NCBI GenBank assembly: GCA_043755435.1
Contig: JAYUSZ010000091.1
Span: 10,590 to 74,589, forward strand
Reading direction: 5' to 3'
Source: JANXSF01 sp043755435
Lineage (GTDB): Bacteria > Acidobacteriota > Terriglobia > Bryobacterales > Bryobacteraceae
DNA length: 64,000 bases
The notes under the pieces were generated by a model. The model searched no databases. It saw nothing but the letters and a program-made list of their open reading frames with translations, and was not told the DNA's origin. Position 1 is the first letter of the stretch. Each line of letters starts with the position of its first letter. Positions 54,324-63,339 of the stretch are shown here, in pieces. The translations under genes were made by a program, and so were the position numbers.

Positions 54324-56372
54324 TCATTTAATAGGCGCAGATAGACCACCCAGCAACCGGTAGCCGACAAACTTGGAATCGTGATAAGACTCGGAAATCC
54401 GATGGGTTTTAAGCAGGTCGTTGCGCCAATCGTCGTATTGTGGACCGGATGGCAGAATGAGGAAATCATAATGGGATTCGGCGAGTTTGGTATTAAGTTC
54501 AGGGAGGGAGCAGCGGCCTTGAATACACAAAAGGCAGCCGAAATGAGTTGGATCGGGGGCGTAAAGACGGGAGCAGTTCTCGACACCAAACACTGCTGGG
54601 TGAGCGTTCCGCTGCCCCAGAGAAAACAGAACAGGAGTTGTGGGCAATGCCTGGCTTAAGTACTTGGTTTCATCTACCTTTTTGAAAAGATACGCGAGTT
54701 GAAGGCTATTCACCTCAAAAGTCAAGATGGACATAAGGGCGAATAGAAACGATGAGAAAACTCCGAATCGAAAGAAATATTGCATCCAATGTGGCGATTG
54801 AAACTCCATTCGCGAAGCTGCTCCGGCAACTACCAATGTAATTAAAGTGAACGGTACGATGGCGTAGCGCAAACTGCTAAGCATGGTGGACCAGTAGGCC
54901 AGATAAAGGATTACCAGGAATGCACAAGCGCGTCGTGCTGGGGTCCATTCGCGCCGTAAGAGAATGGGAATTGGGGCAAAGAACACCAGGAACATTCCGG
55001 CGGGATTTGAGGTAGGTGATTCGAAGGCATCCGATCCGTGGAAAAACAGATACCAGGGCATGGTGACATACCTTTTGATGACGCTGGAGGCAGATTTGCC
55101 ATGTTCGTGCAAACCACCTTGCACTGTCGTTAGAATGCCTTCAGGAAAGATGGGATTGCCAGTGCGCAGGAACGTATCGAGGTGCCAGGAGAAACCGGAA
55201 ATGGCTAGCACCGCACAAAGAAGAATGGCTGCTCGCCAAGGACGGGACTGACGATAGACGGCGAATGCGAAGAGCATTGCAAGAGGTATGGCACCGAAGA
55301 GTGCAACGTGCTTGACGCCGAAGCTTTGGCCGAGGAAAAACACTCCAGCCACTATCCAGGCAAAGCCTCTTGCTTTCGTCCATTGGAGAAATGCATAGAG
55401 ACTGGCCAATTGGAAAGCGGCGGTTGCCATGTCATTCTTGGGAACGCTCCCTGTCCAATGTAGGAACGGAAGAGTGCCAGCGGCAACTACACCGATTAGG
55501 GCTGCAGAGGGGCTTTCGCCGCACTCGCGGGCAATGCGGAAGGCGGTCCACAAGAACAACAAAAAGAACAGCGGCGCCACCATTTGAGCAGCTGCTCTTC
55601 CACCGAGAGATGAGGCAAGGGACAAAAGAACTTCAAAGCCTTGCGGGTAAAAACTTTGGGGGATGGATGAGACTGGTTGGAGGCGGTGGGTAGCGTTATA
55701 GAACTCGGCTAATGGCAAATGGTAGAAAAGAACGTCGAAAGCCATCACAGGGGTTAGCATCATGAGGAGGCTGCAGCAAGCGAAGATAAAAGCGAAGAAG
55801 ACGGTTAAGCCTACGGTTGGGGTTGCGAGTCCATTGGCACCATTCCAGGCGCGAAATGGATGGAGCATTGAAGAAAAAGCGGAAGTCCGCAAGAGGAATG
55901 GCAGCGGTACGCATAATACAGCAATGAATACCAAAGGATAAAACCAGCCTAACCGGCCGACTGCGGTCAGCACCAGAATGTAGGATCCCAGCCCAAGTAG
56001 GACGGCTATGGGAGCTTCAGAAATCCGGAGGGACAGCCGTTGGGATATCAGAAGCCCAGAAGAGAAAGCGGCCAAAGCCATCCAAAGAGTGAATAGTGTG
56101 GCGCGTGGTTGGGCTAGCATGCAAACGACCAGAAGGATGACAGCAATAAGGTGGAGTTCGTATCGCCAAAAGCCTTTGGAGCGAAGCTTGGAATGGGCTA
56201 GGGCGGCCGTAATTAAGAGAAGTGGAAGAGCCTGAATTAGAAGAAAGAGGGGTCCAGTATTTCGAAAAAAATCGACGTGCCATAAAAATGGTTGAATGCC
56301 GAGGAGAATGCCACAGATTAGCCAGACTAATGCGAAACACAACTTCCAGGGCAATTGGGAGGTTATCGACAA
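54324..56372 (-). CDS. GT-C-like multi-pass membrane protein
   Basis: 682 residues with about 12-14 membrane helices. An Asp in the first large loop (PVMAFDVLFYHLPLAEF) and YPQGFEVLLSLAS match the layout of polytopic glycosyltransferases of the ArnT/PMT class, which use lipid-linked sugars. A C-terminal soluble domain (LGQRNAHPAVFGVENCSRLY, later FDFLILPSG-like) faces the periplasm. The donor and acceptor are unknown. Confidence 0.75.
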   Translation of the reverse strand: MSITSQLPWKLCFALVWLICGILLGIQPFLWHVDFFRNTGPLFLLIQALPLLLITAALAHSKLRSKGFWRYELHLIAVILLVVCMLAQPRATLFTLWMALAAFSSGLLISQRLSLRISEAPIAVLLGLGSYILVLTAVGRLGWFYPLVFIAVLCVPLPFLLRTSAFSSMLHPFRAWNGANGLATPTVGLTVFFAFIFACCSLLMMLTPVMAFDVLFYHLPLAEFYNATHRLQPVSSIPQSFYPQGFEVLLSLASSLGGRAAAQMVAPLFFLLFLWTAFRIARECGESPSAALIGVVAAGTLPFLHWTGSVPKNDMATAAFQLASLYAFLQWTKARGFAWIVAGVFFLGQSFGVKHVALFGAIPLAMLFAFAVYRQSRPWRAAILLCAVLAISGFSWHLDTFLRTGNPIFPEGILTTVQGGLHEHGKSASSVIKRYVTMPWYLFFHGSDAFESPTSNPAGMFLVFFAPIPILLRREWTPARRACAFLVILYLAYWSTMLSSLRYAIVPFTLITLVVAGAASRMEFQSPHWMQYFFRFGVFSSFLFALMSILTFEVNSLQLAYLFKKVDETKYLSQALPTTPVLFSLGQRNAHPAVFGVENCSRLYAPDPTHFGCLLCIQGRCSLPELNTKLAESHYDFLILPSGPQYDDWRNDLLKTHRISESYHDSKFVGYRLLGGLSAPIK

Positions 56373-56694
56373 ATCACTACTATAACAGCCCTTGGTTTTG
56401 ATCGTACGCAGGCCCTAGCTGCCGGGAAAAATCACCTCATCAAAATATCAGGTCTTCTTCCGCACACCATTTTGAGTCGTGCAAGCCGCTTCGCCGAAAT
56501 GATATCTCCTTTGTTTGGAAACAGCTTTGGTACGCCGGTACCACGTTTGGGCGTGGAGTAAGTGTACTCACTTAAGACTTGTAATTAAATCCTTAATCTA
56601 TTTATTAGATACAGAATATCCAGTACTCTCGAATCTGTACACTCTTATCGCTGCTAGAACCATTGGTGAGGAGTGTTTGGGAAGAAACCTACAG
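56373..56694. other. intergenic upstream of the Tad pseudopilin genes
   Basis: About 320 bp between divergent genes. It must hold two promoters; no motif was confident. An open frame from 56515 extends into the next gene but has no family features there. Confidence 0.4.
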
Positions 56695-57234
56695 ATGAAA
56701 TCCGAATCAATACTTGGTCGAACAATACAACGTCGTAGAGAGCGCCAGGGCGGCTCCGTGATCATAGAATCTGCATTAACGTTGGTCCCTCTATTGTCCT
56801 TCATTTTTGCCACTTTGGATATTGCAATGGCTGTAACGATGCAGAACACGATTCAGTTTGCCACCCGTCAGGGTGTCCGCTACGCAATTACGAGCCTATA
56901 TCGCTCTGGGATGAATCACGATGAGTCAATTAAGTACACAGTGGTTGCCAACAGTATGGGGATGATCCCATTCATAATGCCCACAGGCGGCAGCCCGGCA
57001 CCCAGCACCAACCCATACGATTACATAACCATTAAATACTACAATCCCAGCACCCTTGCAGAAGTTACCGGAACCGGCTCCAACCGCGGTGGCAATATTT
57101 GCAGAATCACTATTACAGGACTGCGCTATTCCTGGATGGGTCCACTTACAAGAGGTACCACCGCTTTGAATATGTCTGCAGCTTCGTCCGATGTTATGGA
57201 GGCCTCACCCAATGGCGTACCACCAACACGTTAG
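56695..57234 (+). CDS. TadE-like pseudopilin
   Basis: 179 residues from the ATG at 56695. RRRERQGGSVIIESALTLVP, followed by a membrane helix LLSFIFATLDIAMAV, is the TadE/TadG-type processing and anchor signal. The rest is a soluble beta region. It overlaps the next gene by 23 bp. It is expected in a Tad-type pilus or secretion apparatus. Confidence 0.82.
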   Translation: MKSESILGRTIQRRRERQGGSVIIESALTLVPLLSFIFATLDIAMAVTMQNTIQFATRQGVRYAITSLYRSGMNHDESIKYTVVANSMGMIPFIMPTGGSPAPSTNPYDYITIKYYNPSTLAEVTGTGSNRGGNICRITITGLRYSWMGPLTRGTTALNMSAASSDVMEASPNGVPPTR

Positions 57235-57850
57235 TCAACTTCGCCGGACGAAAAGCCGCGGCACAGCGCTGGTAGAATTCGCCATTGTGATGGGGATTAT
57301 GATTCCGATGTTCTTCGGAATGGTTGTGATTGGGCTGTCCTCCACATCTGGGATTCAAGCTGTACAGGTAACCAGAGATTTAGGTCATATGTATAGCCTG
57401 GGTGTCGACTTTTCGTCCGCAACGACGAATGACGAATTGGCACTAGATTTGGCACAGGGTTTGTCACTGACCCCTTCGGGAACTGGTGTGGTTCTTTTCA
57501 CACAGATCAAGCAGGTGTTCACCGCCGACTGTACTGCCCAGGCATTAGGCAGTTGCCCTAATGCGAATCAATTCGTTATTGTGCAGCGGTTGAAAATTGG
57601 CAATGGGACCGTCCGCACCAGCACTTTCGGCACCCCAACCGCAACATACGTTGATGCTAAGGGAAATATATCGCCTGCGAACTACCTAACAATAGGTTCG
57701 TTGGTCGCTGCCAATACGGAAGTCCTTCCGGCGGTGGCAGCGGGGAATTCCGTATATGCGACAGAGTCTTACTTTCAATTGCCCGCACTTCAATATCTCA
57801 GTCCGTTTGGTACTCCAATCAATGGAATTTATTCTATATGCTTCTTCTAA
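57212..57850 (+). CDS. TadE-like pseudopilin
   Basis: 212 residues from the ATG at 57212. TKSRGTALVEFAIVMGIMIP, then MFFGMVVIGLSS is again the TadE N-terminus with Glu at the +5-like position. It overlaps the vWA gene by 13 bp, so all three form one operon. Confidence 0.82.
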   Translation: MAYHQHVSQLRRTKSRGTALVEFAIVMGIMIPMFFGMVVIGLSSTSGIQAVQVTRDLGHMYSLGVDFSSATTNDELALDLAQGLSLTPSGTGVVLFTQIKQVFTADCTAQALGSCPNANQFVIVQRLKIGNGTVRTSTFGTPTATYVDAKGNISPANYLTIGSLVAANTEVLPAVAAGNSVYATESYFQLPALQYLSPFGTPINGIYSICFF

Positions 57851-59295
57851 CTGGTCGACAAAATAATCCGCACTCGCTCGTTCATTCTGCTGCACTCAAT
57901 CGCAGGAGAAGGCACCAAAAAGGCATTTCTGTGTTTGTTTTCGGCTTTTGCTTGGCCTCCATTGTTCCGGTAATTGGTTTGGCTGTGGATCTTAGCATGA
58001 TGTACATGGCTCAAACCAGATTGTCCTCTGCTGCTGACGCGGCTGTTTTAGCAGCTGCCCGTGGACTAAGCCGCGGATCGAACGATACCAATCAGACGGC
58101 GACAGCCGTTAGTACAGCTTCGGCATACCTGCTGAAAAACTTCCCCACTGGAGTTTTCCAAACTTCAGGACTTGATTACACCACAACTGTGGACACCAGC
58201 ACCCCCAACGTGCGAATCGTCAACACAACTGCATCGGCCAATATTCCGATGATGTTCATGCGGTACGTGGGACCCACCAGCATGGTGATTCGCGCCACTG
58301 CACAGGCGACGCGCCGGGATACCAACGTGATGATGATTCTTGACCGTTCGGGTTCTATGTCGGCCAGCAGTTCATGCACTCCGATGAAGGCGGCGGCACA
58401 GGCCTTTACTGGTATGTTTGCTCCGGGCCGGGACAATGTTGGGCTTGTCACTTTTTCAACGGATGTTCAATTGAACAATGTCGCATCAACCAGCTTTACT
58501 ACTGTTAACACAAACATTGCGAACATCACCTGCCAAGGCAGCACAAATACAACTCAGGCGCTGTGGACAGGCTATAGAGAGTTAATCCGGTTGAATCAAT
58601 CCAATGCCTTAAACGTACTTCTACTGTTCACGGATGGTCAACCTACGGTTACTCCGATCAGCAGTTTCATTAAAGCAACCAGCCCGTGCCAGGCTTCGTG
58701 GAGGGGGACGTGGAAGAATGTGGTTATTGGCGGTTATACCAATCCAAACTCTGCCCCCTTGGGTTTCTACAATCCGGCAGCCACAGGCCTTGATCAATTT
58801 CCTTCAGGAAGCGACACTTGTAGCGTTGTTACAAACGGCATCGGAACTGTAACTAACGACGTTTCCACGGTAGCCACCACTGATATTTATGGCAATTCCG
58901 TTAACGTGCCCAGTGGGGTGACGGGTTACGGCACCGTTCCCGCGAGCCCTGCTATCAACTGGACCAATATGATTAACGTGGCGACCAACACTTCGTACGA
59001 GGCGGCTCGCCATATTCGCTTGGGCGATCCGGTGTCTCCGGCAGTCACTACAGCACAGGGTGGCACATCCACTTCAATTGGCGGTGTTTTCATTTACACC
59101 ATCGGACTGGGAACGGCAGCATACCCGGCTGACATTGGGTTCCTGAAAGATGTCGCGAACGATTTGGGATCGCCTAACATTACAAGGAACGGCTCACCGC
59201 AGCGCTCGGGGATTTTCGTGGACGCTCCAACAATTGCCGATCTCAACCCGGCCTTCCAACGCGTGGCATCGGAAATTCTCCGATTGTCTCGTTAA
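57838..59295 (+). CDS. TadG-like protein with von Willebrand A domain
   Basis: 485 residues. The N-terminal RRRHQKGISVFVFGFCLASI, then PVIGLAVDLSMMYM is the Tad-type anchor, with AQTRLSSAADAAVLAAAR typical of TadG. A vWA domain follows: VMMILDRSGSMS is an intact MIDAS (DxSxS), with LLLFTDGQPT as a second element. It is probably a minor tip component or adhesin of the Tad pilus. Confidence 0.88.
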   Translation: MLLLTGRQNNPHSLVHSAALNRRRRHQKGISVFVFGFCLASIVPVIGLAVDLSMMYMAQTRLSSAADAAVLAAARGLSRGSNDTNQTATAVSTASAYLLKNFPTGVFQTSGLDYTTTVDTSTPNVRIVNTTASANIPMMFMRYVGPTSMVIRATAQATRRDTNVMMILDRSGSMSASSSCTPMKAAAQAFTGMFAPGRDNVGLVTFSTDVQLNNVASTSFTTVNTNIANITCQGSTNTTQALWTGYRELIRLNQSNALNVLLLFTDGQPTVTPISSFIKATSPCQASWRGTWKNVVIGGYTNPNSAPLGFYNPAATGLDQFPSGSDTCSVVTNGIGTVTNDVSTVATTDIYGNSVNVPSGVTGYGTVPASPAINWTNMINVATNTSYEAARHIRLGDPVSPAVTTAQGGTSTSIGGVFIYTIGLGTAAYPADIGFLKDVANDLGSPNITRNGSPQRSGIFVDAPTIADLNPAFQRVASEILRLSR

Positions 59296-59322
59296 TCAAC
59301 AACCGCAGTAACTCCCGCACAA

Positions 59323-59350
59323 AGCCGGTCCGCAAGGACCGGCTCTTTCA
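59323..59350 (+). terminator. intrinsic terminator after the Tad-type operon
   Basis: Stem AGCCGGTCC / GGACCGGCT with loop GCAA, followed by CTTTCATTT, 28 bp after the vWA gene stop. Confidence 0.85.
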
Positions 59351-59482
59351 TTTCCCGGCTGATATCGCCTCCAAGGCAGCATGTTGCAGTCTCAGTTAAC
59401 AGTTGGTTCTCGCCAACTCAATCCACAGAAAAACAAACCCAATTCACTTTGACTTGTTAGACTGAATGGTCACAAGAACTAG

Positions 59483-60346
59483 ATGATCTGGCATTCCATC
59501 ACCAACCCCGCTGACCCCGAATTAGACCAGCTCGCCCAGCGCTACAACCTCCATCCACTACACATTGAAGATTGCCGGAATCGGTCCCAAGTCGCAAAAT
59601 TAGAGGAAAACCCCGGCTATCTTTTCCTCGTCCTGAAACCAGTAGAGGTTCACCACGACGGTGTACACATAGTCGACCTCGATGTTTTCCTTGGCCCCGA
59701 TTTCGTCATCACCGTTGAAGAAGATCCCTGCCCCCGTACTCGGGAGTTGCTTGCAAAGATCCGCTCCAATGGCGATGGTCAAAGCGCCGACCAGATTTTC
59801 TATAAAATTGTCGACGTCCTGGTGGATTCCTACCCACCAGTAATTGACCACTACGTCGAGATAATCGACCAACTTGAAGCGGATGTTCTGGGTCATCCTG
59901 ATCCCAAGATGCTGCAAAAGATCCTGGTTACCAAGAGAGCACTCCTTGAATTGCGCCGCATCATGAGCCAGACCCGGGAAGCAACTGGGCATCTTTTGCG
60001 CAGCCAAAGCCCCTTTATTGGCAAACCCCTGGCACCGTTCTTTCGCGACGTGTACGACCATGTGGCGCGCAACTTGGATCTGCTTGAAACCGAACGAGAC
60101 CTGCTAACAGGCACTCTGGATATTTATCTTTCCAGCGTCGCCAACCGCACCAATCAGGTAATGAAAGTACTTGCAGTCATGAGCACAATCGCGCTTCCGT
60201 CCATAGTAATCTCTGGTTTTTTCGGAATGAATCTGAAGCAAATGCCGTTTAGCGACAATCCAAACGGCCCTTATATTGTGATAGCCATGATGGCCGCCGT
60301 AACGTTTAGCCTACTGATTTTACTTCGGCGGCTGAAGTGGATCTGA
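59483..60346 (+). CDS. corA: CorA-type Mg2+/Co2+ transporter
   Basis: 287 residues. The cytosolic helical and beta funnel is followed by two C-terminal membrane helices and the selectivity signature GMN (FFGMNLKQMPF), then YIVIAMMAAVTFSLLILL. It forms a pentameric channel for divalent cations. The gene is a little shorter than E. coli CorA but typical for this branch. Confidence 0.93.
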   Translation: MIWHSITNPADPELDQLAQRYNLHPLHIEDCRNRSQVAKLEENPGYLFLVLKPVEVHHDGVHIVDLDVFLGPDFVITVEEDPCPRTRELLAKIRSNGDGQSADQIFYKIVDVLVDSYPPVIDHYVEIIDQLEADVLGHPDPKMLQKILVTKRALLELRRIMSQTREATGHLLRSQSPFIGKPLAPFFRDVYDHVARNLDLLETERDLLTGTLDIYLSSVANRTNQVMKVLAVMSTIALPSIVISGFFGMNLKQMPFSDNPNGPYIVIAMMAAVTFSLLILLRRLKWI

Positions 60347-60378
60347 TTTTCTTCCTTCACTCCTGCTACGATCAGAGT

Positions 60379-60681
60379 ATGAAGATCTTCACCTCCTTCT
60401 TGTTTGTTACCACCATGGCTTTCAGTGCGGAAATGACCGGCTGGATCAGTGATGCCTCCTGCGGTGCCGGCAATGGCAATGGTTCGGAATCGGCGCGCGA
60501 ATGCGCCAAACGCTGCATCAAAGACGGCGCAGCTCCTGTTTTCGTCACCGAAAAGGAAGGCAAGGTTTATCGCCTTTCAAACAGTGACATGGCTAAAACC
60601 CATCTGGATTCCAAGGTGAAAATCACCGGCGATGTAAAAGATGGCAAGCTGGTCATTGCAAAAATTATCGATGTGAAGTAA
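60379..60681 (+). CDS. small exported Cys-containing protein
   Basis: 100 residues from the ATG at 60379; the frame is open further upstream into corA. The signal peptide MKIFTSFLFVTTMAFSAE is followed by GWISDASCGAGN and CAKRCIKDGAAPVFV (three Cys), then KVKITGDVKDGKLVIAKI, a small OB/beta ending. The family is common in Acidobacteria; function unknown. Confidence 0.72.
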   Translation: MKIFTSFLFVTTMAFSAEMTGWISDASCGAGNGNGSESARECAKRCIKDGAAPVFVTEKEGKVYRLSNSDMAKTHLDSKVKITGDVKDGKLVIAKIIDVK

Positions 60682-60747
60682 GCGATAACGCTTTCTTTAC
60701 AAATTTGTTGAATCAAGTGCTAGCGGTTTCTAATATACTCTAGCTCT

Positions 60748-61146
60748 ATGCGAAGCCTCGTGTTTTTTCTTGCGCTACTGCCTCTATTCGCCCAAGCCCC
60801 GAATGAAGGCAAGAAAAAGGGCGGTCCTCCTCGACCTCCTCAGAACCTGAAAGTCTTGAAAGTTCCCCCTGTAGATCTTCGTGCCACCATGGGCGAATTC
60901 CGCGGTGCATTGGGCGTCCAATGCACCCACTGCCATGTTCAAGGCAACTTTGCCAGCGATGAAAATCCTAAGAAGGAAATCGCTCGTCACATGATCACCA
61001 TGACCGAAGAAATCAATGCCAAATTCCCCGATGGGAAAGTCCACGTTACTTGCTTTACTTGTCACCGAGGAGCAGTTTCTCCAGAAACTGTCGGTCCGCC
61101 TCCTCCAGCTGGTGGCCCACCTCCGCCGCCTGCACCGCCTAAATAG
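60748..61146 (+). CDS. dihaem c-type cytochrome, reaction-centre-cytochrome-like
   Basis: 132 residues with a signal peptide (SLVFFLALLPLFAQA). Two haem sites: CTHCH (59-63) and CFTCH (102-106), with conserved Met residues nearby (MGEF, MITM). The layout LGVQCTHCHVQG and VTCFTCHRGAV matches the cytochrome family of photosynthetic reaction centres, which in Acidobacteria is used for respiratory electron transfer. The C-terminus is Pro-rich. Confidence 0.88.
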   Translation: MRSLVFFLALLPLFAQAPNEGKKKGGPPRPPQNLKVLKVPPVDLRATMGEFRGALGVQCTHCHVQGNFASDENPKKEIARHMITMTEEINAKFPDGKVHVTCFTCHRGAVSPETVGPPPPAGGPPPPPAPPK

Positions 61147-61209
61147 TTCCCTGGTGGGAACTCGCATTGTGTTCAGGCCTCTTGTGAAGTTTGCCGGGGT
61201 CTGAACATT

Positions 61210-61971
61210 ATGCGAGAATCAAACACACTCCATCATGAAATCATTCCTGTTCTTCTTGCCACTGTTCGCCCACTCCCAAATAGCGGAACAGTTCCATCCA
61301 CCCAAAGCAGGCTGCTGCTTAACCGGCTCGCTCAGAGTCTAGCCGATCAATTGCAGGATTGGAACCAACTAGGCCGCTATCACGACGACAACGCCAAACT
61401 CAAGGCCGAGCCAGTCCCTGCGGGGAGGGTTGTGTTCCTGGGAGATTCCATCACCGACGGTTGGAAGCTGGCGACCTACTTTCCTGGCAAGCCCTATGTA
61501 AATCGCGGCATTAGCGGACAAACCACGCCCCAAATGCTGGTCCGCATGTTTCCCGATGTCATCAACCTAAAACCCAAAGCCATGATCTTACTTGCCGGAA
61601 CCAACGACATTGCCGGCAACACCGGATCCGCAACTTTCCAACAGATCACTGAGAACATCCAAGCCATCTCCGAGTTGGCCCAAGCCCACAGCATCAAAGT
61701 GATTCTATGCACCATTATGCCGGTAAGCGATTATGGCCCTAGGAAGATGACGCCGAAGCGTCCACCTGCCGACATATTGAAGTTGAATGATTGGATTCGC
61801 GCCTATGCCGCTAAGTCAGGAGCAATCGTCGCTGATTATTTCAAAGCAGTAGTGGATGACAAAGGCATGCTCAAGGATGGGTTTTCCCGTGATGGTCTGC
61901 ATCCCAACGACAAAGGCTATGAGCTAGTAGTTCCGGTTGCAGAAGAAGCCATCCAAAGAGCTCTTCGATAG
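61210..61971 (+). CDS. SGNH/GDSL hydrolase, probably frameshifted at the N-terminus
   Basis: The hydrolase body is intact: FLGDSITDGW (catalytic Ser), LLAGTNDI and GLHPNDKGYE (Asp and His). The frame's own N-terminus has no signal peptide. A different frame starting at 61235 encodes MKSFLFFLPLFAHSQIAEQF, a clear signal peptide that then leaves the hydrolase frame. A one- or two-base shift at about 61300-61320 would join the two. As it stands the exported form is not made. Carbohydrate or lipid esterase activity is expected. Confidence 0.75.
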   Translation: MRESNTLHHEIIPVLLATVRPLPNSGTVPSTQSRLLLNRLAQSLADQLQDWNQLGRYHDDNAKLKAEPVPAGRVVFLGDSITDGWKLATYFPGKPYVNRGISGQTTPQMLVRMFPDVINLKPKAMILLAGTNDIAGNTGSATFQQITENIQAISELAQAHSIKVILCTIMPVSDYGPRKMTPKRPPADILKLNDWIRAYAAKSGAIVADYFKAVVDDKGMLKDGFSRDGLHPNDKGYELVVPVAEEAIQRALR

Positions 61972-62040
61972 TGCATCATTCCAACAGTCCATATGGAATC
62001 TGGGGAAAACCGCTCCTAGCCGCCCGAGGACTAATTTCTG

Positions 62041-63072
62041 TCATAACCCGAACTCCTCCTTCGATCCCATCGCCACAACATAGCTGGCCGATATCGTCTC
62101 CAGCGCAGACAACCAACGATAGCCTGGCACCCCAAATAGAGACCCTCGCTCAATCATTTGCCTGCGCGATTCCGGCATTGGTGATACGCCGAACTCCATG
62201 CCTCGCGTGATGGTCCGGCCATTCCAGGGTGCGTGGGTTCGGGAACGGTTTTCCTCCCAAATCCCACACCACGGAAAATCTGCACGCTTCCATTCGTAGC
62301 GTAACCAGGTTTTGGAGTTTGGGTTCCAGGCTCCAAAGTAAGCCAACTCTTCCGCTGGATTCATCAAGTGAGCAGTATAGCCTCCAGAAATTTTGTAATC
62401 AGGGTAGACGCGTAGGTCAACCGTACCTCCGTTCTTATGTGGAACTAGCGGCCAATCGAATTCCGCACCGGTTTTCTGATAACCTTTCCCTGCTGTGAAA
62501 TCAGTTTCAATCACCTTCGATTTTGTGGCTGAAAGGTGGAAGCGTGTCAGTCCGTGCTCAAGGAATGGAGGCCCCAAAGTCACATGCTGGGTCCAGCCAA
62601 TGGGCCGATCAAACGCCGCCAGGCTTTTTACCGTTTCCGTAATCCTGATCGCTGCCCCATCAAGCTGAAGCACCCGCTGAAATTCAATTTGTGCCAGAGG
62701 CAAAGTTGCTCGCTGGGTCATCCGCTGGCCCTCAGAGATAAGGTTGTAAGCCACGGTTGATCCTTCGCCGTGAACGGGAACACCCGCCGCCGCTTCACTT
62801 GCCGATGGGCCGCCAAAAATATCCAGGCATAAATTCTGCCCAGCAATTCCAGCCAATAAAAGGCTCTCGCCGTCGTTTCCATATTCAGTGTGCTTGGCCG
62901 GATCCCAGGTGGACGGTTCAATTGTGGACCATGGTGGAGTCCATAACGGATTCACGCCGCTTGGTTTATGAAGCAGTTCGGCAATGTGGCCCCCTTCGAC
63001 CAATACCGTTACTCGTAGCTGATCGTTTTCAATCTGACATGCTTTGCGGTTGTTGAATAGAATTTGGGGCAT
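62041..63072 (-). CDS. galactose-mutarotase-like sugar-binding fold protein
   Basis: 343 residues. The beta-rich layout with EGGHIAELLHKPSGVNPLW, then GWTQHVTLGPPFLE and ELAYFGAWNPNSKTW resembles aldose-epimerase-like proteins. The usual catalytic His/Glu pair is not certain. It probably acts on a carbohydrate; substrate unknown. Confidence 0.62.
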   Translation of the reverse strand: MPQILFNNRKACQIENDQLRVTVLVEGGHIAELLHKPSGVNPLWTPPWSTIEPSTWDPAKHTEYGNDGESLLLAGIAGQNLCLDIFGGPSASEAAAGVPVHGEGSTVAYNLISEGQRMTQRATLPLAQIEFQRVLQLDGAAIRITETVKSLAAFDRPIGWTQHVTLGPPFLEHGLTRFHLSATKSKVIETDFTAGKGYQKTGAEFDWPLVPHKNGGTVDLRVYPDYKISGGYTAHLMNPAEELAYFGAWNPNSKTWLRYEWKRADFPWCGIWEENRSRTHAPWNGRTITRGMEFGVSPMPESRRQMIERGSLFGVPGYRWLSALETISASYVVAMGSKEEFGL

Positions 63073-63339
63073 AGTGTTTGAAGCGAACTTGTATTATCCT
63101 GAATTCCGGCGTCGCAAAACAAAGCCAATTTGAAGTTTGTGAAATTGGAAAAAGCCGAGGATGGCACTGCTTCAATGCAATTTGTTCTCTTTTCAACAGC
63201 TTGCCAAAAACACAGGGGCAGTTGCAAAACTTATGAGGCGCTGTGAGAAGGCAACCCGGAACTTGAAAAGAGGAGCGCCAGTCCGATGAAATTGCACCTA
63301 TCTGTAAGGATTCCAAGTGAAAGTTATAATGGGTCCTTG

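Noticed and set aside
56373..56694. Possible riboswitch-like structure before the Tad-type genes
   Set aside because: Some G/C-rich palindromes (GGTACGCCGGTACC) but no match to a known riboswitch core.
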